Below, piece by piece: positions 47,889 through 56,022 of a DNA stretch of 64,000 bases (positions are counted from its first letter, which is position 1; every line of letters begins with the position of its first letter). Made by a program: the position numbers and the translations under genes. The DNA comes from Nitrosomonas cryotolerans ATCC 49181. Lineage in GTDB: Bacteria > Pseudomonadota > Gammaproteobacteria > Burkholderiales > Nitrosomonadaceae. The stretch is from the NCBI RefSeq assembly GCF_900143275.1, contig NZ_FSRO01000001.1, forward strand, positions 2,002,116-2,066,115. Direction: 5' to 3'. The notes beneath the pieces were generated by a model, which was given only the letters and a program-made list of their open reading frames with translations, searched no databases and had not been told where the DNA came from.

Positions 47889-48030
47889 TCCGATATTTCC
47901 ATCGAGTAATAATGGAATAACGAAGAATAGCTGTTACTCACTAGGATTACACGCTGATATACAGAAAGAGAGTGTCTCGGTGTCTTTAGTTATAGTAACA
48001 TGCGATATTGATTGACGCTCATATCTGTAA

Positions 48031-49083
48031 ATGACAAGCTATTCTAGTTTTAAAGATGAACAATATCAGGATTACATTCTGCAGGGTGTCTCACGCACAT
48101 TTGCTTTAACCATTCCACAATTGCCAGAAGCACTGAGTCGAGTGATCGGAAACGCTTATCTGTTGTGCCGCATTGCAGATACGATAGAGGATGATAATGC
48201 ATTAACGCCGGAACAAACTCGCAGGCTTTCAAATGTATTTATTGAGGTTGTTTGTGGAAATATTGCAGCGGAAGAATTTGTTGAAGAATTATTTCCACTT
48301 CTTTCTGACCACACTATTCCGGCTGAACACGAATTAATAAAAAATACGCCCGCTATTATTCGTGTTACACATAGTTTTAATGCCAGCCAGCGCGTGGCAT
48401 TAGAGCGCTGTATTCGTATTATGGGACGCGGCATGGCTGATTATCAGGATACGGAAACGCTAGCAGGATTAAAGGATTTATCGGCGTTAAATCAATATTG
48501 TTATTATGTTGCTGGCGTTGTGGGAGAAATGCTCACGGAATTATTTTGTGATTATTCAGAAAAAATAAACCGAAATAAACCGGCTTTAATGGAGTTGGCT
48601 GTATCATTTGGCCAGGGTCTGCAAATGACCAATATTCTTAAGGATATATGGGATGATAGAAGACGGGGTGCATGCTGGCTACCGCAAGATATTTTCCTTA
48701 AGGAAGGATTTGATTTGAGCCAATTACGACCCGGCAGCTCTGATGAAAGATTCCAGGCTGGGTTAGGTGTATTGCTTGGTGTAGCCAGGCAACACTTACA
48801 GAATGCGCTTGCTTATACCTGCATGATTCCCCCAGAGGAAAAGGGAGTGCGGCGATTTTGTCTATGGGCGTTGGGAATGGCGATTCTAACGCTGAACAAG
48901 ATTAATCAACACCGTGACTTCAATGAGGCAAGACAAGTTAAGATTACGCGTGGTAGTGTTAAAGCAACAATCTTAACTACAAGCTTATTTGCAAATTATA
49001 ATCTAATTTTAAATATGCTTTTTAATATAATGTCTAGAAATTTACCTGATACGAGTTTGATTGAGCTTTCTAAGCGATTATAA
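48031..49083 (+). CDS. Squalene/phytoene synthase family protein
   Basis: This 350-residue prenyltransferase-like enzyme joins two farnesyl diphosphates. Both Asp-rich motifs are seen: LLCRIADTIEDD and MTNILKDIWDDRRRG. The N-terminal VSRTFALTIPQLPEALSRVI is typical of the squalene synthase branch. The next gene is hpnA, so a role in squalene supply for hopanoids is likely. It is a single enzyme rather than the split HpnC/HpnD/HpnE route, at least here. Confidence 0.88.
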   Translation: MTSYSSFKDEQYQDYILQGVSRTFALTIPQLPEALSRVIGNAYLLCRIADTIEDDNALTPEQTRRLSNVFIEVVCGNIAAEEFVEELFPLLSDHTIPAEHELIKNTPAIIRVTHSFNASQRVALERCIRIMGRGMADYQDTETLAGLKDLSALNQYCYYVAGVVGEMLTELFCDYSEKINRNKPALMELAVSFGQGLQMTNILKDIWDDRRRGACWLPQDIFLKEGFDLSQLRPGSSDERFQAGLGVLLGVARQHLQNALAYTCMIPPEEKGVRRFCLWALGMAILTLNKINQHRDFNEARQVKITRGSVKATILTTSLFANYNLILNMLFNIMSRNLPDTSLIELSKRL

Positions 49084-49162
49084 AAATGCATGATTAGAAT
49101 GTTACTGTATTGAAGAAATTAAACAGAGAAAGTTTGTTTTTTTAAGTACAAATTCATTAAGA

Positions 49163-49220
49163 GAGGTTTTTGAAAAATCCCTCGCCAGAAATATTCTACT
49201 ATTGATCATCATACTTTGGA
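49163..49220. repeat. Degenerate partial copy of the 89-bp element (copy C)
   Basis: GAGGTTTTTGAAAAATCCC (49163-49181) and the next 35 bases resemble the left half of the element at 50392-50480 (shared pattern CCCTNGCNAGAAATNTNNAC...ATTGAT). The right half is not recognisable. Confidence 0.4.
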
Positions 49221-49335
49221 AATATGCTTGTTTTTACTATTTAGATATTCGAAAAGCGTTAAATCCAGTTAGCCTTTTGATGCTAATAACTCAGGAGCCA
49301 ATTAGTATAATGAAACATGAGGATATTACCTTATT

Positions 49336-50325
49336 ATGAAATCATTGGTTACTGGGGCAACTGGTTTCCTTGGCTCAGCTGTCATGCATTGTTTGCTGGC
49401 AGCGGGTCATGAAGTTAGAGTATTAGTTAGACCAAAGAGTGATCGGCGTAATCTTGGGAAACTACCGATTGAAATCGTTGAAGGAGACCTACGTGATTCT
49501 GTATCGTTAAAACGCGCTACTGTGGGTTGCGATAACCTATTTCATGTTGCTGCGGATTATCGACTCTGGGTACCTGATCCCGAGATCATGTATGACATCA
49601 ATGTCAAAGGAACTCGCGCATTAATATTAGCGGCTGTTGAAGCCGGTGTAAAACGTATCGTCTATACTAGCAGTGTAGCTGTATTAGGACTGAATCACGG
49701 GGGGGTACCGGCGAATGAAGAAACGCCTTCTAGTCTTGCAATGATAGCGGGACATTACAAACGCTCAAAGTTTCTGGCTGAACAAGCTGTCAAACAACTT
49801 ACGGATGAACTGGCATTATCTTTGGTTATTGTAAATCCATCTACGCCGATAGGGCCACGAGATGTTAGACCCACACCAACTGGACGCATTGTGCTGGATA
49901 CACTGCTTGGCAAGATGCCTGCCTATGTAAATACCGGTTTAAATGTTGCCCATGCTGATGATATTGCATATGGACATCTGTTAGCCTTTAAATATGGAAA
50001 ACCCGGCGAACGTTATATTCTAGGGGGAGATAACATGACATTGCTACAGATATTGCAAGCAATAGATGAGATTAATGATAAACGCTTAAAGCGAATTAAT
50101 TTACCATTAAATTTCATGTTACCCACCGCCTGGATAATGGAAAGAATTTCAATGATTACGCATACTGAGCCACGTGCTACAGTAGACAGTATTCGTATGG
50201 CCAAAAAAATTATGTTTTTCACTAGTAAAAAGGCTGAGCGTGAATTAGGCTATCAACATCGGCCCGCGATTGAAGCTCTTAGAGATGCGATACTCTGGTT
50301 CAAGAAGAATGGTTATTGCAAGTAG
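49336..50325 (+). CDS. hpnA: Hopanoid-associated sugar epimerase HpnA
   Basis: This 329-residue extended short-chain dehydrogenase has the NAD(P) motif VTGATGFLGSAVMHCLLAAG, FHVAADYRLWVPDPEIMYDI, the Ser in VYTSSVAVLG and the catalytic Tyr-Lys in HYKRSKFLAE. HpnA family proteins are found with hopanoid genes and are proposed to act on the sugar-derived side chain. It follows the squalene synthase gene. The start ATG at 49336 has no strong ribosome-binding site visible. Confidence 0.9.
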   Translation: MKSLVTGATGFLGSAVMHCLLAAGHEVRVLVRPKSDRRNLGKLPIEIVEGDLRDSVSLKRATVGCDNLFHVAADYRLWVPDPEIMYDINVKGTRALILAAVEAGVKRIVYTSSVAVLGLNHGGVPANEETPSSLAMIAGHYKRSKFLAEQAVKQLTDELALSLVIVNPSTPIGPRDVRPTPTGRIVLDTLLGKMPAYVNTGLNVAHADDIAYGHLLAFKYGKPGERYILGGDNMTLLQILQAIDEINDKRLKRINLPLNFMLPTAWIMERISMITHTEPRATVDSIRMAKKIMFFTSKKAERELGYQHRPAIEALRDAILWFKKNGYCK

Positions 50326-50391
50326 GAGCAATCATTTCAACTGAGTTAATTTTTTTCACCCAAGCCACCTTGGTCAGGTGCTATATTTTCA

Positions 50392-50480
50392 AAAACTTTT
50401 GCAAAAGCCCTTGCTAGAAATTTCAACTCATTGATTATAAAGGATTGTCTTTCCAACTATTGGGGTTTTGCAAAGGCCTC
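50392..50480. mobile_element. 89-bp inverted-repeat element, copy B
   Basis: The left end ACTTTTGCAAAAGCCC (ending 50410) and right end GGGGTTTTGCAAAGGCCTC (50462-50480) are inverted repeats. The whole 89 bases match copy A (38230-38318) in reverse orientation, including the interior ATTGATTATAAAGG. It lies between convergent hpnA and rng, does not disrupt a gene and carries none. Confidence 0.75.
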
Positions 50481-50617
50481 TTTCAGATTCTAGATAGAGC
50501 CGACTTAAAATACGATTTAATGAAATTTATTCACTACTTTTTTGATATTGCTTACAGAAATAATTATCATGTTAAATATATGTGCGTGATATAACGCTTT
50601 AGCTAATTGCTGTTATA

Positions 50618-52072
50618 TTACATGAGGATGACATCATATTGCTCTTGTGTATAAGATTCTTCTACCTGTAGACTGATCGGTTTCGCGATAAAATCACCGA
50701 GCTGAGCCAGGCTTTGAGATTCTTCATCAAGAAATAAATCAATGACTTGCTGAGAAGCGAGAATACGAAATTCATTTGCATCAAATTGACGCGATTCACG
50801 CAGTAATTCACGTAGGATCTCGTAACAAATGGTTTGCGCTGTTCTAATTTTCCCTCGTCCCTGGCAGGTTGGACAAGATTCGCACAGGACCTGATTCAAA
50901 CTTTCGCGAATACGTTTTCGGGTCATTTCAATTAAACCGAGCGTAGTAAATCCGTTTATAGTCATGCGTGTTCGGTCTTTCATTAAAGCCTTATTGAACT
51001 CGCTTAACACCGCATTTTTATGTTCCTCATTATCCATATCGATAAAATCGATAATGATAATCCCACCCAGATTACGTAGACGTAGTTGGCGAGCAATGAC
51101 CTGGGCTGCCTCTAGATTCGTTTTGAAGATTGTGTCATCAAAACTTCGTACCCCGACAAAACCGCCAGTATTGACATCCATGGTGGTCAAGGCCTCGGTC
51201 TGGTCAATAATAAGGTATCCACCCGATTTTAAGTTTACGCGTTTTGCTAAAGATTTTTCAATTTCATCTTCTACGCCATATAAGTCAAATAACGGCCTTT
51301 CTCCAGTATAAAGGGCGATGCGCTCCGCTAAATTAATCATATAACTTCGGGCAAATATAACCAGCTTTTGATGATTTTCACGGGAATCCACGTAAATCCG
51401 CTTAGTATCATCATTTACAAAATCACGTAACACACGGTGGCTGAGATCTAGGTCCTGGTAAAGCAATACTGGTGCGGTAACAATTAAGGATTTCCGTTGG
51501 ATATCGTGCCACAGCTTATGCAGATACTCAATATCTGCACGCAGATCACTCTCATTTGCTGCCTCGGCCATTGTCCGAATGATATAACCACCTTTCTCAT
51601 CACGAGGCAGTACATGTTCTAGCTTTTCTCGTAATAATTCGCGTTCATCATCATTTTCTATACGCTGGGAGATACCGATATGAGATTCCTGCGGAAGATA
51701 AACCAGCATGCGTCCGGCTAGACTAATTTGAGTAGAAAGTCGTGCACCTTTAGTACTAATGGCATCTTTGATCACCTGAACAAGAATATTGCTTCCTGCG
51801 TGTAGCAACTTTTCAATTGATTTTATAGACTGCTTGTTTTGATCTGATCCCCAGATATCCGCAATATGTAAAAAAGCTGCACGATCCAAGCCAATATCCA
51901 CAAATGCTGACTGCATTCCAGGCAGTACACGGCTGACTCGGCCATTATATATATTACCGACAATACCTTGGCCACTGATGCGTTCAATATGTAACTCTTG
52001 TGTTACACCTTGCTCGATGATGGCAACGCGTGTTTCCTGTGGTGTGATATTGACAAGAATTTCATTACTCAT
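50618..52072 (-). CDS. rng: Ribonuclease G
   Basis: This 484-residue endoribonuclease of the RNase E/G family matures 16S rRNA 5' ends. The S1 domain appears near GNIYNGRVSRVLPGMQSAFV. The catalytic DNase I-like domain holds LGGIIIIDFIDMDNEE with its two metal-binding Asp residues. The zinc-link motif is CESCPTCQGRGK. It lacks the long C-terminal scaffold of RNase E. It follows maf, the usual maf-rng pair. Confidence 0.96.
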   Translation of the reverse strand: MSNEILVNITPQETRVAIIEQGVTQELHIERISGQGIVGNIYNGRVSRVLPGMQSAFVDIGLDRAAFLHIADIWGSDQNKQSIKSIEKLLHAGSNILVQVIKDAISTKGARLSTQISLAGRMLVYLPQESHIGISQRIENDDERELLREKLEHVLPRDEKGGYIIRTMAEAANESDLRADIEYLHKLWHDIQRKSLIVTAPVLLYQDLDLSHRVLRDFVNDDTKRIYVDSRENHQKLVIFARSYMINLAERIALYTGERPLFDLYGVEDEIEKSLAKRVNLKSGGYLIIDQTEALTTMDVNTGGFVGVRSFDDTIFKTNLEAAQVIARQLRLRNLGGIIIIDFIDMDNEEHKNAVLSEFNKALMKDRTRMTINGFTTLGLIEMTRKRIRESLNQVLCESCPTCQGRGKIRTAQTICYEILRELLRESRQFDANEFRILASQQVIDLFLDEESQSLAQLGDFIAKPISLQVEESYTQEQYDVILM

Positions 52073-52106
52073 AAAAAGTATAGTTCAAGACTTAACGAGT
52101 ACTGGT

Positions 52107-52730
52107 TTATGGAAATATTTCTATTCCGGATTCTTCTAATAGTTGTGCAGTTTCAAATAATGGCAATCCCATTACCCCGCTATAACTACCCGATATTTCA
52201 ACTATAAATGCAGATGCTATACCTTGAATTGCATAAGCACCGGCCATGTCATATATTTTGTTATTGGCAAGACAGCTGCGAATCTCACGTTTTCCAATTT
52301 CACGAAATCGTACTGTAGTGGTTGATAAACGAACTTGTAATTCATTTTTAATTATGACGGCTATTGCAGTCAGTACCTGGTGAGTGCGTCCAGAAAGTGC
52401 CCACAACATTTCTTCTGCATGAGCCATATTCCTTGGCTTGCCAAGAATATATCCGTCAAGCGCTATTACCGTATCCGCTACTAACATAGGTAATAAGGGT
52501 AATTTACGCTGCATTAATCGTTTCCATCCTTCTTCAGCCTTGATATGAGTAATACGGTAAACATAGTCTATCGGTGCCTCATTCGATAAGGGTGTTTCAT
52601 CAATGTCAGGAGGACGACACAGTGTTTCACGCAATAATAATACTTTATATTTTACTCCAATTTGTTTTAGTAATTCTCGTCTGCGAAGGCTATGAGAAGC
52701 AAGATATATATGATTTTCCAGAAAGGTCAT
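52107..52730 (-). CDS. maf: Maf family nucleoside triphosphate pyrophosphatase
   Basis: This 207-residue enzyme hydrolyses non-canonical or excess dTTP/UTP to monophosphates. The N-terminal IYLASHSLRRRELLKQIG is the Maf signature (usually S-x-S-P-R-R, here SHSLRRRE). Later motifs are ADTVIALDGYILGKPRN and GAYAIQGIASAFIVEISGSY with GVMGLPL. It precedes rng in a minus-strand run and is the YhdE type rather than YceF. Confidence 0.92.
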   Translation of the reverse strand: MTFLENHIYLASHSLRRRELLKQIGVKYKVLLLRETLCRPPDIDETPLSNEAPIDYVYRITHIKAEEGWKRLMQRKLPLLPMLVADTVIALDGYILGKPRNMAHAEEMLWALSGRTHQVLTAIAVIIKNELQVRLSTTTVRFREIGKREIRSCLANNKIYDMAGAYAIQGIASAFIVEISGSYSGVMGLPLFETAQLLEESGIEIFP

Positions 52731-52844
52731 GACGAATATAATCTTTATAAAAAAGCAGCGCGTATATTATGATTCGAAAGTTCTTATAATATGTTCTCTT
52801 TATCAAAGAGGAAAGTATTATCGTCCATTTCTATCATGCCAGAA

Positions 52845-53315
52845 TTACCTGCGGTGATACGGGTGATTCTTGATAATGGATATCGCACGATATAGCTGTT
52901 CGGCCAATATTATTCGTGCCAGGCCATGTGGTAGCGTTAATGTAGAAAGTGATAAAGTTTCACTCTTCAAATTTTTGATATTATCATGCAGTCCATCTGC
53001 GCTACCGATAATAAAGGCAGTATCTCCACCAACCCTCATCCAGTCGCTTATCACATCGGCTAATTTGGTTGTCGACCAACGCTTGCCCCGCTCATCTAAA
53101 ATTATCAAACGGCACCCGGATGTTATTGCAGCCCGTATACGCACACTTTCAGCATATAGTAATTGTTCACTTTGCTTTCCATCAACCCGCTTTTCAGGCT
53201 TGATTTCGACTAATTCGACGGTTATCTCATGAGGCATACGCTTGATATATTCAATATAACCGGCCTTGATCCAGTCTGGCATTTTATTACCGACCGCCAG
53301 AATGTAGAATTTCAT
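52845..53315 (-). CDS. rlmH: 23S rRNA (pseudouridine1915-N3)-methyltransferase RlmH
   Basis: This 156-residue SPOUT methyltransferase modifies pseudouridine 1915 of 23S rRNA. Seen are the SAM-binding [11 protein letters not shown] and the conserved tail [20 protein letters not shown] ending HPYHR. It follows rsfS, the typical pairing. The 200-base gap to rsfS holds a small palindrome (CGATATT/AATATCG around 53478-53498). Confidence 0.96.
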   Translation of the reverse strand: MKFYILAVGNKMPDWIKAGYIEYIKRMPHEITVELVEIKPEKRVDGKQSEQLLYAESVRIRAAITSGCRLIILDERGKRWSTTKLADVISDWMRVGGDTAFIIGSADGLHDNIKNLKSETLSLSTLTLPHGLARIILAEQLYRAISIIKNHPYHRR

Positions 53316-53515
53316 AATATGAAGTATCTATATAAATATAATATAAATTTAAGCCACCAATTACCGTGCCTCTATTTAGTAACTGTATGTAAAAATTTAT
53401 AATTGAAATTGAATAACCTCCAATTTCAATTTTATACCTAATAAATGATAGTTTAGGATTGTTGATATGAGATCGTACGATATTTGATCCGAATATCGAG
53501 TTGGTAGTTTATTTT

Positions 53516-53851
53516 CTAATTATCTTTGCTTTGGTCTGTCCATAGCGCTTTAATGTTGTAATATTGGCGGGTGGCAGGTTGCATGATGTGCACAATAACA
53601 TTACCTAAATCAACGAGTATCCATTCTCCGGATTGCTCCCCTTCTACACTATAAACCGTCTCATTTGCTGCCTTTGCTTTTTCTTGCACATTATTAGCTA
53701 ATGCCTTGACTTGACGGGTTGAGTCAGCGCTCGCAATGATCATATAATCAAACAACGAGGTTATTTTTGTCACATTCAGTATCTCAATATCATAAGCTTT
53801 AATGTCTTCTAGAGCGGCAATAGTTGTTTTCACCAGCGTATCTGCTTTCAT
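53516..53851 (-). CDS. rsfS: Ribosomal silencing factor RsfS
   Basis: This 111-residue protein binds L14 on the large ribosomal subunit and blocks subunit joining in starvation. Seen are DIEILNVTKITSLFDYMIIA, STRQVKALANNVQEKAK and GEWILVDLGNVIVHIM. Its ATG overlaps the nadD stop by four bases. Confidence 0.96.
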   Translation of the reverse strand: MKADTLVKTTIAALEDIKAYDIEILNVTKITSLFDYMIIASADSTRQVKALANNVQEKAKAANETVYSVEGEQSGEWILVDLGNVIVHIMQPATRQYYNIKALWTDQSKDN

Positions 53852-54525
53852 TCTTCTCCGGAATACAAGTGATGGATATTAATATAGTCAAGAACCGCAT
53901 CAGGAAGTAAATAGCGCGTACTTTTTTCAGCACTGAAAAATGAACGAATAGCTGTGGCGGAAATATCTAATAACGAAGTGGATGCCACAAAAACTAGTCC
54001 ACTGGATTGGCGCTTCAAATCATTGGAGTTGGTTACCCAACGTGATGCACATTCTTTTTTCAAATCTTGTGGCAGTGTATCTTGATTCATCATGGAGATT
54101 CGTCCTGGACGATGCACAATGATAAAATGGCAAAGAGTAAATAACTCACGCCAACAATACCATAGGGGTAATTTCATAAAGGCATCGATCCCTATGATAA
54201 AGCATAAAGCAGTTTTGTCATCTCCAGATTCATATTTATATTCGCGTAATGATTCCACGCTCGAACTTTTTCCTTCACGATTAATTTCGCGTGCATCAAG
54301 TATAAATTTGGAATTATTTTGTATCGCTAGGTGAGTCATCATGAGGCGATGATATCTTGATGCGAATGGATCGCAGCGTAAACGAGGCGAACCTGAGGGA
54401 ATAAAATGTATTGTCTGAAAGCCAATAATATCGGTAAGCTCCTCTGCTATTCGTAAATGACCATAGTGAATAGGATCAAACGTTCCACCATAAATACCAG
54501 TCAGAGAAAATTTCAGTTCAGACAT
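53848..54525 (-). CDS. nadD: Nicotinate-nucleotide adenylyltransferase
   Basis: This 225-residue enzyme makes nicotinate adenine dinucleotide in NAD synthesis, downstream of NadB in the same pathway. The adenylyltransferase motif GIYGGTFDPIHYGHLRIAEE and the C-terminal SLLDISATAIRSFF are clear. It overlaps rsfS and lies just after aceF. Confidence 0.96.
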   Translation of the reverse strand: MSELKFSLTGIYGGTFDPIHYGHLRIAEELTDIIGFQTIHFIPSGSPRLRCDPFASRYHRLMMTHLAIQNNSKFILDAREINREGKSSSVESLREYKYESGDDKTALCFIIGIDAFMKLPLWYCWRELFTLCHFIIVHRPGRISMMNQDTLPQDLKKECASRWVTNSNDLKRQSSGLVFVASTSLLDISATAIRSFFSAEKSTRYLLPDAVLDYINIHHLYSGEE

Positions 54526-54583
54526 TACTCATGGGGTATTATGTGTATCACAGTATAGAGAAAGCTCCATCTTAATTATATTT

Positions 54584-55912
54584 TTATAATAAGGCTAAAC
54601 GCATATCTGCTAGCATCTCAGTCAGATGTGCAGTGAAACGTGCGGCTGATGCACCATCGATCACTCGATGATCGTAGGATAATGACAGTGGCAGTATTAA
54701 GCGCGGGATAAATTGATTATCACGGTAAACGGGTTTCAAGCTTGCCCGGGAAACACCAAGAATAGCAACCTCTGGTGCATTGATAATGGGCGTAAAAGCA
54801 GTACCACCAATACCGCCAAGGCTTGAGATAGTAAAACTTGCACCTTGCATTTCTGTCGGTTTTAATTTTCCTTCACGAGCCAATTCTGAAAGTTTGCTTA
54901 ATTCTTCAGCAATAGCAACCACCCCTTTTTGGTCGATATCTTTAATTACAGGCACGACCAGCCCATTTGGTGTGTCTACTGCAAAGCCTAAATGATAATA
55001 ATGCTTGATAATTAGATTTGTTTCTTCGCCTTCGCTGCTCAATGAAGCATTAAATTCTGGGAATATCTTTAGTGTTGTGATTAATCCCTTCATTAAGAAG
55101 GCTAATAGAGTGAGCTTAACCTTGTTCTTTTCTATAGCTTCATTAGATCTTTTTCGTAATATTTCCAGGTCAGTGATATCGGCTTCATCAAACTGAGTAA
55201 CATGTGGAATCATGACCCAGTTACGGTGCAAATTGGCGCCAGAGATCTGTTTTATGCGTGTGAGCGGTTTTTGCTCTATCGGGCCAAATTTAGCAAAGTC
55301 AACTCGTGGCCATGGTAATAGATTCAGTGCCGTCCCTGTATCGATATTATTCTGGGATTCCAGAAGACTTGTTTTTACATACGCCTGAATGTCTTCCTTA
55401 AGGATACGTTGTTTGGGGCCGCTGCCTGTAATTAAGGCTAGATTCACGCCGAGCTCACGTGCAAAACGTCTTACCGCAGGACCTGCATGTGCTTTATGTA
55501 AGGCAGTATCATTTGTCAATAGATCTCTATTGTTAAATTGCGATGGCTGCCTTGTTTCCCTTTTCTGTGCCGGCTGCGGTATTACTTCCTTTAACTCGCT
55601 CTCTATTGAAGCTGTGGATATATCAGTTGAATCTACAGGCGCAGATTCTTTTGTGTTCGTATTTTCGGTATCGAGTATTTCCAGCGATAAAACGGGTGTA
55701 CTCTCGGAAACTTTATCTCCTGGTTTGACATATATTTCTTTAACGATGCCAGAGAGAGGGGCCGGTATTTCTATTGTAGCTTTGTCTGATTCTAATGAGA
55801 TTAACGGATCTTCAGTTACAATTTTATCGCCTACTTTGACGAGCAGCTCTATAACAGGTACATCCTTAAAATCGCCTATATCAGGAATTAATATTTGCTT
55901 AACTTCAGCCAC
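54584..55912 (-). CDS. aceF: Pyruvate dehydrogenase dihydrolipoyl acetyltransferase (E2)
   Basis: This 442-residue core component carries acetyl groups from E1 to CoA. A single N-terminal lipoyl domain has the lipoylated Lys44 in ESDKATIEIPAP. The peripheral-subunit-binding domain lies near AGPAVRRFARELGVNLALI. The C-terminal catalytic domain carries DHRVIDGASAARF with the active-site His. E. coli E2 has three lipoyl domains, so this is the shorter form. It follows aceE. Confidence 0.96.
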   Translation of the reverse strand: MAEVKQILIPDIGDFKDVPVIELLVKVGDKIVTEDPLISLESDKATIEIPAPLSGIVKEIYVKPGDKVSESTPVLSLEILDTENTNTKESAPVDSTDISTASIESELKEVIPQPAQKRETRQPSQFNNRDLLTNDTALHKAHAGPAVRRFARELGVNLALITGSGPKQRILKEDIQAYVKTSLLESQNNIDTGTALNLLPWPRVDFAKFGPIEQKPLTRIKQISGANLHRNWVMIPHVTQFDEADITDLEILRKRSNEAIEKNKVKLTLLAFLMKGLITTLKIFPEFNASLSSEGEETNLIIKHYYHLGFAVDTPNGLVVPVIKDIDQKGVVAIAEELSKLSELAREGKLKPTEMQGASFTISSLGGIGGTAFTPIINAPEVAILGVSRASLKPVYRDNQFIPRLILPLSLSYDHRVIDGASAARFTAHLTEMLADMRLALL

Positions 55913-56022
55913 AGATTTTCCTTAAATCATATATTACAGATATATAGATAACTACCGAATAACTCCATTCGGTCATTGGATAATTATAATTATGGTTAGT
56001 TTTATTATGAGGTTAACTGGCC

